Source of the DNA: Lysinibacillus sp.
GTDB taxonomy: Bacteria > Bacillota > Bacilli > Bacillales_A > Planococcaceae
Reading direction: 5' to 3'
DNA: 64,000 bases
Assembly: GCA_031181585.1 (NCBI GenBank)
Contig: JAPSKP010000006.1
Span: 1 to 64,000 of the forward strand
The notes beneath the pieces were generated by a model. It did no database searches and was not told where the DNA came from. It worked only from the letters and a program-made list of their open reading frames with translations. A program made the position numbers and the translations under genes. Positions 34,284 to 43,946 of this stretch are shown here, piece after piece (position 1 is the stretch's first letter; every line of letters begins with the position of its first letter).

Positions 34284-35075
34284 CTACTCTTCTTTTAAAC
34301 CTGCAATATACTGAGCTAAAACTTCAAGCTCTTCCTCAGTACCGCTGAATTGACCAGCTGGCATACCGCCACGGCCGTTAACAATTACTTCTTTAACTTC
34401 TTCAGCTGTTAATTCGTTGCCTAATAGCATTGGACCGGAAACCCCTTCAAAGTCACCGCCGTGACATCCAATACATGAAGCATTTGCTTCATAAATCAAA
34501 TACCCGTCAGCTTCTTTATCAACTTCTACATCAGGCAGCAGCCCTAAGTCAGCATCCGTAATTTCACCTTGTGCGTCAATTGTTTCCCAGTTTGTAGAAT
34601 GCACAGATTCCCAAGTTAAGAATACCATCGCAGCAAGAGTTAATAGCATGATTGCAGTTGGCAATGGACGCTTAGATGGACGACGCTCTGGTGTAGTGTC
34701 CAGGAATGGCATTAATGCTAAAGCACCGAATGCAATTGCCGGCATAACTACAGCTCCAATTACATTATAAGCACCTGAAGCATAAGTATATTTCAATAAT
34801 TGGTACATGAAGAAGAAGTACCAGTCCGGTAACGGAGTATAAGTAGCATTTGTTGGATCTGCCGGTCCTTCAAGTGGTGAAGGGTGAGCGACAGTCAATA
34901 ATAGGTAGCCGATTAAGAAAACTGCCCCTACCATCCATTCCTTTAATAGGAAATCTGGCCAGAAAGCTTCTGTTTTCCCCGGATACTCGGAATAATCTTT
35001 TGGCTTGTTCGGCATACGGTTATTCGCTTTAACACGCGAGTCGCCTACAAACTTCATTCCTTTTCCGCGTTGCAT
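34284..35075 (-). CDS. qcrC: Menaquinol:cytochrome c reductase, cytochrome b/c subunit QcrC
   Basis: A 263-aa membrane protein fusing the subunit IV part of cytochrome b (three helices; PDWYFFFMYQLLKYTY near 82-97) to a C-terminal cytochrome c domain with heme motif CIGCH near 204-208 and an axial Met in GRGGMPAG. It is the c-type heme subunit of the Gram-positive bc complex, passing electrons from menaquinol to cytochrome c. GGAGGGG precedes the ATG. Third gene of qcrABC. Confidence 0.95.
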   Translation of the reverse strand: MQRGKGMKFVGDSRVKANNRMPNKPKDYSEYPGKTEAFWPDFLLKEWMVGAVFLIGYLLLTVAHPSPLEGPADPTNATYTPLPDWYFFFMYQLLKYTYASGAYNVIGAVVMPAIAFGALALMPFLDTTPERRPSKRPLPTAIMLLTLAAMVFLTWESVHSTNWETIDAQGEITDADLGLLPDVEVDKEADGYLIYEANASCIGCHGGDFEGVSGPMLLGNELTAEEVKEVIVNGRGGMPAGQFSGTEEELEVLAQYIAGLKEE

Positions 35076-35115
35076 ATTGTCCCCTCCTTAAAAAATCATC
35101 AAAACATTGTTTAAA

Positions 35116-35790
35116 TCATAGTGGTCCTGAAATACCTTGACGACGAATCATGATAAAGTGCGCTGCAAGTAAAGCAAATAGTACAGCAGGCAAGAAGAAT
35201 ACATGAATTGCAAAGAATCGTGTTAACGTTTGCGCCCCAAGGATTACCGAGTCACCTGCTAAAAGAATCTTAATATATTCACCAATAAATGGTACAGATG
35301 CCGCGATTTCGATACCTACTTTTGTTGCAAACAACGCTTTCATGTCCCAAGGAAGTAAATAACCTGTGAAACCTAAGCCCATCATTACACCGAAAATACC
35401 TACACCAACAATCCAGTTTAATTCACGAGGTTTCTTATAAGAGCCTGTGAAGAATACACGAAGTGTATGTAAGAACATCATTACGATTACTAATGAAGCC
35501 CCCCAGTGGTGCATACCGCGAACGATTTCACCGAAAGCTACTTCGTTTTGTAGATAATAAACTGATTTCCAAGCATTCTCTACGTCCGGTACGTAGTACA
35601 TTGTTAAGAACATACCAGATAAAATTTGAATTACTGTGATGAAGAATGTCAATCCACCAAAACAATAAACGAATGCTGAGAAGTGATGTGCAGGGTTAAC
35701 GTGCTCTGGCACTTCGTGGTCGGCAATATCACGCCAAATAGGAGTGATATCTAAACGCTCATCGACCCAATCATAAATTTTATTTAGCAC
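35116..35790 (-). CDS. qcrB: Menaquinol:cytochrome c reductase cytochrome b subunit QcrB
   Basis: A 224-aa cytochrome b6-type protein with four helices. Heme-ligating His pairs are in GGLTFFITVIQ/RGMHHWGASLVIVMMFLHTLRVF and FFAIHVFFLPAVLFALLAAHF. The conserved Cys of b6-type proteins is in FVYCFGG. It contains the quinol oxidation site together with QcrA. Confidence 0.96.
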   Translation of the reverse strand: MLNKIYDWVDERLDITPIWRDIADHEVPEHVNPAHHFSAFVYCFGGLTFFITVIQILSGMFLTMYYVPDVENAWKSVYYLQNEVAFGEIVRGMHHWGASLVIVMMFLHTLRVFFTGSYKKPRELNWIVGVGIFGVMMGLGFTGYLLPWDMKALFATKVGIEIAASVPFIGEYIKILLAGDSVILGAQTLTRFFAIHVFFLPAVLFALLAAHFIMIRRQGISGPL

Positions 35791-35813
35791 TGATGTCGTA
35801 CCCCCTAACTAAA

Positions 35814-36317
35814 TTATGCAAAACTATTTGCGAATTTTTTCCCAAGCATTAAATAGCCATCTTTTTCAGACACTTCATATTGATCTAAAGGTCCTGTTGG
35901 TGGTGTGTTTGGAACATTCACCCCTGTTTTTTCATAACGTCCACCGTGACATGCACAATAGAATTGGTCTGGGTATGCTGAATCTCCAGCCCAGTTTACC
36001 GTACACCCTAAGTGCTTACATACTGGTGAAAGCGCTACGATTTCGTCACCATTCTTATACACCCAAGCTGCGTCAGTTACTTCAGACTTGTACCAAGCAT
36101 CAACTTGTTCATATGAGAAGTCAACTTTTACTGGTGCTTCCGTAAGCTCATCAACTCTTTGACCTGTTAAGACAAAGTCACCTTCAGCTTTTGTCTGTAA
36201 GACCGGATCAATTGCGAAACGTACCATCGGCATTAACATACCAGCTGCCATAAATCCACCAACACCTGTAATTGTGTAAGTTAAAAATTGGCGTCGTGTT
36301 ACTCGATTATTACTCAA
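35814..36317 (-). CDS. qcrA: Menaquinol:cytochrome c reductase Rieske iron-sulfur subunit QcrA
   Basis: A 167-aa Rieske protein. A twin-arginine signal RRQFLTYTITGVGGF (8-22) anchors it in the membrane after Tat export. The 2Fe-2S ligands are CKHLGC (about 107-112) and CACHGG (about 130-135). The start is TTG: GGGGGG lies seven bases before it, and no ATG is nearby. First gene of qcrABC, behind a strong promoter. Confidence 0.95.
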   Translation of the reverse strand: MSNNRVTRRQFLTYTITGVGGFMAAGMLMPMVRFAIDPVLQTKAEGDFVLTGQRVDELTEAPVKVDFSYEQVDAWYKSEVTDAAWVYKNGDEIVALSPVCKHLGCTVNWAGDSAYPDQFYCACHGGRYEKTGVNVPNTPPTGPLDQYEVSEKDGYLMLGKKFANSFA

Positions 36318-36394
36318 TCCTTTTCCCCCCTCTAACTAAAAGGTCAGTCCAACGGACATATACTTTTACAAATAGTAACAACTAGGACATATAT

Positions 36395-36423
36395 ATGATA
36401 TATCAATAAAATAGGTTGGTCAA
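36395..36423 (-). promoter_or_regulatory. Promoter of qcrABC
   Basis: On the minus strand TTGACC, a 17-base spacer and TATCAT match sigma-A well. It gives a leader of about 70 bases to the TTG start of qcrA. Confidence 0.7.
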
Positions 36424-36475
36424 TAACGCATTCGTTCGTTTTCGACTTATTGTGAACATTTGATGAATCAAATGT

Positions 36476-36925
36476 TTAGACGCTTGTCCAGGCACTCGTA
36501 AACGTTGGAATGACCTGCTTTAGCTGGTCTTCCAAGATTCTTTGCTTCACTGCTTTATCCATTGATTCAAGAGGGATAGCTGGCATCCAAATGACATCTC
36601 TTTCCCCCTCGATAGTTGTCCAATGGTGGTCACATGTCATAAAAAAGATATGTTTAAAGCCTGCTGATTGGAGCTCATCTTTTATCGCTTCTGGTCGAAT
36701 TGCGTCTTTTAATGCTGGCGTATAGGAAAATGGGGGTGTTACAAGCAACCGGCCTTTGAATTGTTGTTCGATAAAAGCCGTAAGCGACATTAAAAACTCT
36801 GCCGCTGAACTGCTTTGTCTACTACGATCATCAGCAAACTCTAAACTAAGCAACGGTACAATCGCCGTGTCGATGAATTGCTTTTGTGATTGGAACTGTT
36901 CTATATCTTTAACGTTAAAAAACAT
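36476..36925 (-). CDS. ypiF: DUF2487 protein (YpiF-like)
   Basis: A 149-aa cytoplasmic protein beginning MFFNVKDIEQFQSQKQFIDT, matching the YpiF/DUF2487 family located between ypiB and qcrA in bacilli. A DHHWTTIEGERD segment near 99-110 is characteristic. No catalytic motif is known. It follows ypiB by 21 bases and is co-transcribed with it. Confidence 0.85.
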   Translation of the reverse strand: MFFNVKDIEQFQSQKQFIDTAIVPLLSLEFADDRSRQSSSAAEFLMSLTAFIEQQFKGRLLVTPPFSYTPALKDAIRPEAIKDELQSAGFKHIFFMTCDHHWTTIEGERDVIWMPAIPLESMDKAVKQRILEDQLKQVIPTFTSAWTSV

Positions 36926-36946
36926 GCTTTCTCTTCCTTCCAGATC

Positions 36947-37504
36947 TCATGGTTGTGATGAGGTATGTTTCAAAGCTTGCAGCAAATTTGACAGCTCAAA
37001 GAAACGTTCCTTATCCCCTGCATCAAGCGCCTCATCTATTTGGCGCAAGATCTTTTCCTCCTGGAATGCAAGCATACTATCCTTCAAAAGCTGCTCTGCA
37101 ATCACTCGGTCCTTCTCACTGATGTGAAGGGATTTAGGCATATACGGATTTTCTTCGAGCACAGACAAGTAGTGTATATGTGGCGGAATATTTGGGAAAT
37201 TAATTTGTATGAATATGCTTTCATCTGGATTCAAACGTAAATCATGAAAAGACTTCTCGGCATCACTCGTCATGACATTCCCTTTATAGAAGCGGAATGG
37301 GACACCTGTATGTTCCACAGAGGACATAACCATCGCACGCGGACAATAATGCGCCTCCTCTACAAAGTGGACGTGCTCAAGCAGACGGTCATTACTTAAC
37401 AAATAATTTAAAATCCACACACATTCTCTTCTCTTTAATTGATGGTTTTTCAAAAACCATCGTATAAATGTTTTTTTCTCTAATACTGGGATGGAAGAAG
37501 TCAT
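36947..37504 (-). CDS. ypiB: UPF0302 protein (YpiB-like)
   Basis: A 185-aa protein close to B. subtilis YpiB: FIRWFLKNHQLKRRECVWIL (13-32), FVEEAHYCPRAMVMS, VPFRFYKGNVMTSDAEKSFHD and LEENPYMPKSLH. The C-terminal IDEALDAGDKERFFELS is an IDEAL domain, a short helix found also in ComK-related and other Bacillus proteins. Function unproven. It lies 12 bases after ypiA. Confidence 0.92.
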   Translation of the reverse strand: MTSSIPVLEKKTFIRWFLKNHQLKRRECVWILNYLLSNDRLLEHVHFVEEAHYCPRAMVMSSVEHTGVPFRFYKGNVMTSDAEKSFHDLRLNPDESIFIQINFPNIPPHIHYLSVLEENPYMPKSLHISEKDRVIAEQLLKDSMLAFQEEKILRQIDEALDAGDKERFFELSNLLQALKHTSSQP

Positions 37505-37516
37505 CCTATTCCCCCT

Positions 37517-38761
37517 TTATTCAAAGCGTTCAAGTAAGTTTTGCCATTCTTGCTCTGTCGGTTCTAGGTGGGCAAGCTGCTTTGCTACTGCATAAGCCTC
37601 ATCCTGCCTGCCGTCTTCAAGCAGGAAGTAACAATATTTCTCTAAAAACGACACATCTTCTTTAAAATCATTATATGCGTTTTTGTAAATTTCATATGCT
37701 TTGGCAAACTCCTCCTCTTTATCATACGCTTCTGCTACATAAGGATAAAGGGCTGTCCAGTCAAAATCTTCATTTTGCAGGTGCTCAAATAATTGAATGA
37801 CTTCACCATAGCGCTCTTCCTGCGCATAAATCGACATCAATACAAGCGTTGCCTCCATATATTCTGGATCTAATGCAATTGCCTGCTGCAGATGTTTTTC
37901 CGCCTCATCCGGCAGGCTATTCTTCAGCGCCATCTTACCGGCAAACAAGTATAGAGCCTTGTCATACTCATCTCGCGTTAACCCTTCCTGAATCGCTTTG
38001 TATGCTCGCTTATTGTCTTCAAGCATAGCGTAGCTTTCCGCCAGTAACAGGTACCCTGAGAAATAATCGGGATCCAGCTCCTTTAAATCTTCTAGCTGCT
38101 GGATGGCCATTTCATATTTTTCCGATTGGAAGGCAGCATAGGCTGATCCGAACAATAAGTCCGGTGTCACCTCTTCTTCTAGTGCCTCCATATAATAATC
38201 GAGCGCCGTTTCATAGGCGGCACCCGCCCGGTATACCTCCGCGAGACGTGCAGCAAGCAGAACCCCCGCAAATTGCTTATCCTTTTGATACAGTTCCTCG
38301 TAAATACGAGCTGCTTCCGTGAATCGGCCGGTCTCAAATAGCAGCTCAGCCTTAGCGAACTGTAATAGCGGTTCATTCGGCAGCAGTTCGAGTGCATCAT
38401 TAATCCGCTTTTCCGCCACCTCGAATAATCCCTGCATCTGGTAATAATCCGCCATCACAAGAAGCGCCTGTGGATATTCAGGAGCATCATCCGGCACGGA
38501 AAGCAGAAGTTCCAAAGCCTCATCTTCATTTCCCATTTCCATAAAGACGTTTGCTCGGTCGATTGTAATTTGTGCTTCTTCAGGGAATAGGAATGCCAAG
38601 TGTTCGAGTACTCGGTTCGCTTCCTCTAAATAACCATAATGCATAAGCAGTTCCGCCGCTTCATATTGCTCCCCCGGCGCTTCATTCATCAAAAACGTTT
38701 CTAAAAACGCATTGACTTGTTGCAGATCGCCATTCTGAATGGCTTGTAGCATTTCATCCAT
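37517..38761 (-). CDS. ypiA: Tetratricopeptide repeat protein (YpiA-like)
   Basis: About 414 aa, almost all TPR helices: for example AELLMHYGYLEEANRVLEHL, ADYYQMQGLFEVAEKRINDA and AESYAMLEDNKRAYKAIQEG. It is the YpiA homolog by position upstream of ypiB and aroA neighbourhood. It likely acts as a protein-interaction scaffold. ATG 38761 is preferred because AAAGGTG lies nine bases upstream; an in-frame ATG at 38791 has no ribosome site, but cannot be excluded. Confidence 0.87.
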   Translation of the reverse strand: MDEMLQAIQNGDLQQVNAFLETFLMNEAPGEQYEAAELLMHYGYLEEANRVLEHLAFLFPEEAQITIDRANVFMEMGNEDEALELLLSVPDDAPEYPQALLVMADYYQMQGLFEVAEKRINDALELLPNEPLLQFAKAELLFETGRFTEAARIYEELYQKDKQFAGVLLAARLAEVYRAGAAYETALDYYMEALEEEVTPDLLFGSAYAAFQSEKYEMAIQQLEDLKELDPDYFSGYLLLAESYAMLEDNKRAYKAIQEGLTRDEYDKALYLFAGKMALKNSLPDEAEKHLQQAIALDPEYMEATLVLMSIYAQEERYGEVIQLFEHLQNEDFDWTALYPYVAEAYDKEEEFAKAYEIYKNAYNDFKEDVSFLEKYCYFLLEDGRQDEAYAVAKQLAHLEPTEQEWQNLLERFE

Positions 38762-38884
38762 AGATACTTTCACCTTTTCCATCTTAGTCATTCTTTATGC
38801 TACCGTACGATTGATTGCTAAACAAGGAAAAAGGATTCAGTTAAAACAGTATCCTGAAATATTTTGCAAGTTATACTTCTATAT

Positions 38885-38930
38885 GAAGAAAAGTGCAGAC
38901 ACAAGCAGATATTCTATCCTGCCTACACTT
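38885..38930 (-). terminator. Probable terminator after aroA
   Basis: On the minus strand AAGTG pairs with CACTT, with an inner GCAG(G)/CTGC helix, followed by TTTTCTTC. The stem is interrupted, so this is a moderate call. Confidence 0.45.
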
Positions 38931-38941
38931 CCTTCACTGGA

Positions 38942-40228
38942 TTAACCGTCAATCAATGAATCAATATGTTCAAAAAACGTTGGGTAAGATACGGCAACAC
39001 AATCCGCATCATCAATATCTACAGGCCCGTCTGTAATAAGTGCTGCCACCGCTGCCATCATTCCGATACGGTGATCCCCATAAGACTGCAAGGCTCCGCC
39101 ATGCAGCTTCACCGGCCCATTAATAACCATTCCATCATCCGTCGCTTCGATATCCGCGCCCAGTTTCTTCAACTCTGTGACAACGGCTGTAATACGGTCT
39201 GTTTCCTTCACTTTTAGTTCTTCAGCATCCTTGATAATTGTCTTGCCCTGTGCTTGTGTGGCAAGTAAAGCAAGGACAGGAATTTCATCAATTAAGCGTG
39301 GGATAATTGCTCCCTCAATTGTTGTCCCTTTCAAGTTCGAAGTTCGGACAGTAATTGCTGCTGTAGGCTCTGCTGCTTGTTCGTCCTCGATTACGACCTC
39401 CAAATCAGCTCCCATTGCCTGTAATACATCAATAATACCTGCACGCGTTTCATTTACTCCTACATTTTTCAAAATAATCTCGCTATCTTGTGCTACAGCA
39501 CCGGCTACAAGGAAAAAGGCAGCAGATGAAATATCGCCTGGTACGCTAACATGTGTTCCTTTTAACTTCTGTCCTCCTTCAAAGGAAACAACGCCGTTTG
39601 CTGCTTCCACTTTTGCTCCAAACTGCCGTAGCATACGTTCAGTGTGATCTCGAGATATTTCCGATTCACGGACAATTGTCGTGCCTTTTGCGCGAAGACC
39701 AGCTAGCAGAATAGCTGATTTTACCTGGGCGCTGGCTACAGGCATCGTATAATCGATGGATGAAAGTTCCGTTCCTTGGATAGCAAGCGGTGTATACTGC
39801 CCTCCATCACGGCCTGCAATTTGGGCACCCATTTGCCGAAGTGGATCCACTACACGGCGCATCGGACGTTTGCCGATTGATGCGTCACCTGTCATGATTG
39901 TATGTAACTTCGTGCCTGATAAGATCCCGAGCATAAGACGAGTCGTTGTACCGGAATTACCCGTATACAGTACCTCTTTCGGCTCCTTCCACGCATCCAT
40001 CCCTGCACTTTCAATTTTTACATTCGTTCCTTCCACATCAATTTTCACACCAAGCTTGCGGAAGCAATCGATTGTGCTTAAGCAATCCTCCCCTAGCAGA
40101 AAGCCCTCTACTGTTGTAGTTCCTTCTGCAATAGCGCCAAACATGACAGAACGGTGTGAAATTGATTTATCACCCGGTACTTGAATTTCTCCCCGCAGGC
40201 CAGGACGCTTATAATCCATCGTTTTCAT
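38942..40228 (-). CDS. aroA: EPSP synthase (3-phosphoshikimate 1-carboxyvinyltransferase) AroA
   Basis: A 428-aa shikimate-pathway enzyme (called aroE in B. subtilis). [13 protein letters not shown] (20-32) binds shikimate-3-[17 protein letters not shown] near 89-104 carries the LxxGNSGT-type loop; [18 protein letters not shown] and DHRIGMM are C-terminal signatures. LFTGNAGTA-type class I features are not seen, so it is the class II-like Gram-positive form. ATG 40228 follows AAAAGGAGG; the longer frame to 40336 runs into tyrA. Confidence 0.95.
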   Translation of the reverse strand: MKTMDYKRPGLRGEIQVPGDKSISHRSVMFGAIAEGTTTVEGFLLGEDCLSTIDCFRKLGVKIDVEGTNVKIESAGMDAWKEPKEVLYTGNSGTTTRLMLGILSGTKLHTIMTGDASIGKRPMRRVVDPLRQMGAQIAGRDGGQYTPLAIQGTELSSIDYTMPVASAQVKSAILLAGLRAKGTTIVRESEISRDHTERMLRQFGAKVEAANGVVSFEGGQKLKGTHVSVPGDISSAAFFLVAGAVAQDSEIILKNVGVNETRAGIIDVLQAMGADLEVVIEDEQAAEPTAAITVRTSNLKGTTIEGAIIPRLIDEIPVLALLATQAQGKTIIKDAEELKVKETDRITAVVTELKKLGADIEATDDGMVINGPVKLHGGALQSYGDHRIGMMAAVAALITDGPVDIDDADCVAVSYPTFFEHIDSLIDG

Positions 40229-40252
40229 AAAAAATCCTCCTTTTGAAAAAGA

Positions 40253-40276
40253 GCAAAAAGCATACATGCTTTTTGC
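40253..40276 (-). terminator. Tight hairpin between tyrA and aroA
   Basis: GCAAAAAGCAT-GT-ATGCTTTTTGC is a perfect 11-bp inverted repeat directly after the tyrA stop, followed on the minus strand by TCTTTTTC. It may be a partial terminator or an mRNA-processing hairpin inside the operon, just before the aroA ribosome site. Confidence 0.5.
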
Positions 40277-40277
40277 C

Positions 40278-41375
40278 TTATGAAATATACGTATCAAAAT
40301 TTGCCCGTCTTGCAATGCATTTTGCCGCCTGTTCACGATCCTCTGCTGAACTGAAGCTGATAACCAAAATACCGAAGACGTCTTCTCGTGTTTCCACGAT
40401 GCGAATATTAGTAATGCTGATTTGATCCTCTGCCAGATAGCCCGTTACTTCAGAGATAACCCCTGGATAGTCTGGTACGTCAACATATAAGTCGTATGGT
40501 ACAAATAATGCACCCGATGAAGTTGGCAGTGCATCACGTACTTCCTTCGCTACAGCAAAATATTGCTCAATCATCTCATCGCTGCCGTCAACGAGCAGCG
40601 ATTTTACACGATGCATCTCTGCCAGCCACTGTTCAAGCTGATCGATGAGTTCCTCTCGGTTTTGGACAGTAATATCCCGCCATAAAATCGGGTTGGACGA
40701 GGCAATCCTTGTAATATCGCGAAATCCTCCTGCTGCAAGTGAACGCGTCATTGGCAGCTGGGCATTTTCCAGCTGCAGCTGGTGCACGAGCGATGCAGCA
40801 ACAATATGAGGAAAGTGGCTGACAACAGCTGTCATGTGATCATGTTCTGCTGCATCAACCTTTACAAGTTTTCCGAGCGTGTATTTTAATAGTTCTTCGA
40901 GTTGGTCAATCTTTTCTATTTCTTCATTTTCAAAAGGCGTCAGCATATAATACGCATTTTCAAAAAGATATGGCTTTGCTGCTGTTACACCACTCTTATG
41001 CGACCCGGCCATCGGATGCCCTCCGATAAACGTAATGCCCATTTCTTTGAGCTCTTCCGCCTTTTTCATGATTAATGCCTTTGTACTGCCTGTGTCAGTG
41101 ACGATAACACCCTTTTTTAATACCCAATCCTTTAGCTGCTCCATCCATTTCAGTGTTGCACTCACCGGGGTGCCGAAAATAATGAAATCCATTTTCTCTG
41201 CCACTTCTGCTGGATTCTCAACAATTTCATGAACAACTTTTAACGTTTTCGCCAATTCTCTAGTTTGCGGTAATGCATCATAACCGAATATTTTTGTCTG
41301 TGGAGACTTTTGCAGGGCAAGGGCAATCGAACCGCCAATGAGCCCCAGCCCAATGACAAGCACATTCTTCGTCAT
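40278..41375 (-). CDS. tyrA: Prephenate dehydrogenase TyrA with ACT domain
   Basis: A 365-aa tyrosine-pathway enzyme. The NAD site is [15 protein letters not shown] (6-20), the catalytic His lies in [12 protein letters not shown] near 118-129, the helical dimer domain follows, and a C-terminal ACT domain (about 294-365; [18 protein letters not shown]) should sense tyrosine. It overlaps hisC by four bases (ATGA). Confidence 0.95.
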   Translation of the reverse strand: MTKNVLVIGLGLIGGSIALALQKSPQTKIFGYDALPQTRELAKTLKVVHEIVENPAEVAEKMDFIIFGTPVSATLKWMEQLKDWVLKKGVIVTDTGSTKALIMKKAEELKEMGITFIGGHPMAGSHKSGVTAAKPYLFENAYYMLTPFENEEIEKIDQLEELLKYTLGKLVKVDAAEHDHMTAVVSHFPHIVAASLVHQLQLENAQLPMTRSLAAGGFRDITRIASSNPILWRDITVQNREELIDQLEQWLAEMHRVKSLLVDGSDEMIEQYFAVAKEVRDALPTSSGALFVPYDLYVDVPDYPGVISEVTGYLAEDQISITNIRIVETREDVFGILVISFSSAEDREQAAKCIARRANFDTYIS

Positions 41376-42472
41376 GCAAGTACTCCTTGCAGCTGCAGTA
41401 CTTCTTCAAGCAAGAATAGGAATTTGGCGTTTTGTTCCTCCGTTCCAATTGTTACACGGATATAGCCAGGTGCTCCTAATGCAGCGCCGCTTCGGATAAT
41501 GAAGCCTCTTTTCATCATTTCCTCAAATACGATATTGCTGTCTGCCTTCACTTCAAATAATACAAAATTAGTTTGGGATGGGTAGTAATGTAGTCCGTGT
41601 TTTTCGCACCATTCAACGAATTGCTGCTTACCTTTTTCATTGGCTTCACGGCAGCGCTCAATATATGCTTGATCCTCTAGGGCGATCATTGCTATCTTTT
41701 GACTCAAAATTGTATTGTTGAACGGAGCCCGCACCGGATCTAGCTTGGCAATTGTCTGCTCTTGGGCAATGCCATAACCTATACGGAATGAAGCAAGACC
41801 ATACGCTTTCGAGAATGTGCGCAGTAGGATGACATTTTCATATTGACGGAAGTATTTTAATGTATTTTCATGTGATGGGTCGTTCACATACTCGATATAT
41901 GCTTCATCAAGTACCACAAGAACATCAGCTGGCACCTGCTTTAGGAAGTCCTGCAGTTCTACATCTGTTACAAGTGTACCTGTCGGATTATTCGGGCTGC
42001 AAACCCAGATAACAGATGTATTTTCATCGATCGCCTGCAGCATTGCCGGCAAGTCATGTCGTCCATCTACGCATGGTACTTTACGCACTTCTGCTCCTTC
42101 GATATCGGCATTATGCCAATATTGAGAGAAGGAAGGGTCAGCCATGACTGTATTGACACCTGGATACAACAATGCACGTGTAATAATCGCAATCAAATCG
42201 TCCGAACCATTTCCAAAAATAAGCTCTGTTTCTTTAATGCCTAGATGATTTGCTACTGCTGTACGCAAATCCTGAGCATACCCGTCTGGATAAATCGCAT
42301 GGATTGATTCATCCTGCTGTAAAAATGCCTTTACTTTCGGCGAGCTGCCAAAGGGATTTTCATTAGACGCAAGCTTTATTACTTCGTCTAAGCCATACAT
42401 TTTTTTCACTTCTTCAATGGGTTTACCTGGCTGGTATGCTTTCATTCCGTGAATCTGTTGTTTCCATTTCAT
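41372..42472 (-). CDS. hisC: Histidinol-phosphate/aromatic aminotransferase HisC
   Basis: A 366-aa PLP enzyme. It starts GMKAYQPGKPIEEVKKMYG, with KLASNENPFGSS near 34-45, WVCSPNNPTGT near 155-165, and the PLP Lys in LRTFSKAYGLASFRIGYG near 218-235. In bacilli HisC serves both histidine synthesis and phenylalanine/tyrosine transamination, consistent with its place between aroH and tyrA. In B. subtilis the trp genes precede it; they are absent here. Confidence 0.95.
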   Translation of the reverse strand: MKWKQQIHGMKAYQPGKPIEEVKKMYGLDEVIKLASNENPFGSSPKVKAFLQQDESIHAIYPDGYAQDLRTAVANHLGIKETELIFGNGSDDLIAIITRALLYPGVNTVMADPSFSQYWHNADIEGAEVRKVPCVDGRHDLPAMLQAIDENTSVIWVCSPNNPTGTLVTDVELQDFLKQVPADVLVVLDEAYIEYVNDPSHENTLKYFRQYENVILLRTFSKAYGLASFRIGYGIAQEQTIAKLDPVRAPFNNTILSQKIAMIALEDQAYIERCREANEKGKQQFVEWCEKHGLHYYPSQTNFVLFEVKADSNIVFEEMMKRGFIIRSGAALGAPGYIRVTIGTEEQNAKFLFLLEEVLQLQGVLA

Positions 42473-42493
42473 TTTGCACTTCTCCTCTTTATC

Positions 42494-42862
42494 CTATTTC
42501 CGCACTAAATCTGGTCTTAATTTTACTGCATCATGTAAATATACATGCTTTATATCCTGCTGTGCTGCTTCTGTATTTACATGCATCAGTACACGGATAC
42601 ATAGCGGCAGGCCACCTGGTACGTCCATCTCATGTGTACACATGATCGGCACATATTGCCAGCCATCCATCGACCTGACTGATTTAGCTGGAAAGGCAGA
42701 TTTAATATCTGTCGTTGTTGAAATCGTGATGGATGCGATATCTTCCGGTACAATATTATTTTCCTTTGCCATCTCAACAACAAGGAATGCTGTCTCCGCC
42801 CATACAAAATCCTCTTTATCTATAGGAATTGTCGTTGCTCCTCTAACACCGCGAATCATCAT
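42494..42862 (-). CDS. aroH: Monofunctional chorismate mutase AroH
   Basis: A 122-aa AroH-class trimeric chorismate mutase. MIRGVRGATTIPIDKEDFV at the start, TEAAQQDIKHVYLHDAVKLRPD at the end, and CIRVLMHVNT near 85-94 with the catalytic Arg are diagnostic. It converts chorismate to prephenate for TyrA. It overlaps aroB by four bases. Confidence 0.96.
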   Translation of the reverse strand: MMIRGVRGATTIPIDKEDFVWAETAFLVVEMAKENNIVPEDIASITISTTTDIKSAFPAKSVRSMDGWQYVPIMCTHEMDVPGGLPLCIRVLMHVNTEAAQQDIKHVYLHDAVKLRPDLVRK

Positions 42863-43944
42863 TCCACCTCCGATAGTAATTTTCTTAATTCAGCATCGAC
42901 TTCCTCACACTCCGAAAGCTCGATTTTCTTTATATATGGCTTGCCGATGTCCTCTAACAAGACGAACTGCAATTGACCATAATCCGCTTTTTTATCCTTT
43001 ACTAAATAATCCTTTAGCTGTGCAAAAGTATAATTATTTACAGCGTCAAATGGGTAGCCGTTTTCACGTGCGAACTGATAGAACTGTATCGTAACGTCTC
43101 GCGTGATCGCTCCGTATCTTTCGCTCAACAGCAAGCAGTACACAAGTCCGATCATCACTGCTTCACCATGGGCCAGCCCCCCGTAACCAGCCGCTGCTTC
43201 AATAGCATGACCATACGTGTGCCCAAGGTTTAGAAACTTACGTACTGATTGTTCTGTCTCATCTTCTTCCACAATTCTTGCCTTCACTGACACTCCTTTT
43301 GCCAAATAGTCAGCAAGCATCAGTTCATCAAGGTGTGAGACTTTTTGCTGCATCAATTCATTTAGCCAAGCCGGGTCGGAAATCATCGCATGTTTGATTA
43401 CCTCTGTCATCCCTGAGAGAACTTCCCTGGTCGGCAGCGTCTTAAGGAACCGTATATCGTATAGCACAGCTTCCGGCTGGTAGAAAGCGCCGATCATATT
43501 TTTGCCAAGTGCATGATTAATAGCTGTCTTACCGCCTACCGCAGAGTCATGCGCTAGAATCGTTGTAGGCACTTGGACGAATGGGATTCCGCGCATATAT
43601 GTAGCAGCGACAAAACCTGCAAGATCGCCTACTGCACCGCCTCCTAATGCGATAATCAGCGATTTACGTGTACATTTTTTTTTAAGCAGGAAAGTGTGTG
43701 CAGCGTTGAAGTTATCAAATGACTTGCAGCTTTCTCCTGCAGGCATAATCAATTTGTGAAATGAATAGGGGCACGAGGAAGTAAAATAATCTCCCTGTGC
43801 TGCCCATACATGTTCATCCGTCAGTACAATTAGCTGATCAGCCGTTTCAAATAAATCCCTATAACTTTCAAACGCTTCTTTCAGCATACCGCTGCCAATA
43901 ATTACTTCATATTGATGGGAGGCTGCACGAACTGGAATCTTCAT
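42859..43944 (-). CDS. aroB: 3-dehydroquinate synthase AroB
   Basis: A 361-aa NAD-dependent metalloenzyme. GGGAVGDLAGFVAATYMRGI near 101-120 and PTTILAHDSAVGGKTAIN near 125-142 are the hallmark motifs; the metal ligands include Glu in EVIKHAMI and His in LGHTYGHAIE. Second step of the shikimate pathway. It lies two bases after aroC. Confidence 0.97.
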   Translation of the reverse strand: MKIPVRAASHQYEVIIGSGMLKEAFESYRDLFETADQLIVLTDEHVWAAQGDYFTSSCPYSFHKLIMPAGESCKSFDNFNAAHTFLLKKKCTRKSLIIALGGGAVGDLAGFVAATYMRGIPFVQVPTTILAHDSAVGGKTAINHALGKNMIGAFYQPEAVLYDIRFLKTLPTREVLSGMTEVIKHAMISDPAWLNELMQQKVSHLDELMLADYLAKGVSVKARIVEEDETEQSVRKFLNLGHTYGHAIEAAAGYGGLAHGEAVMIGLVYCLLLSERYGAITRDVTIQFYQFARENGYPFDAVNNYTFAQLKDYLVKDKKADYGQLQFVLLEDIGKPYIKKIELSECEEVDAELRKLLSEVE

Positions 43945-43946
43945 TT

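Noticed and set aside
42494-42807. Overlapping plus- and minus-strand ORFs across aroH and aroB
   Set aside because: They are frame shadows of well-identified genes, without ribosome sites or domain-like composition.
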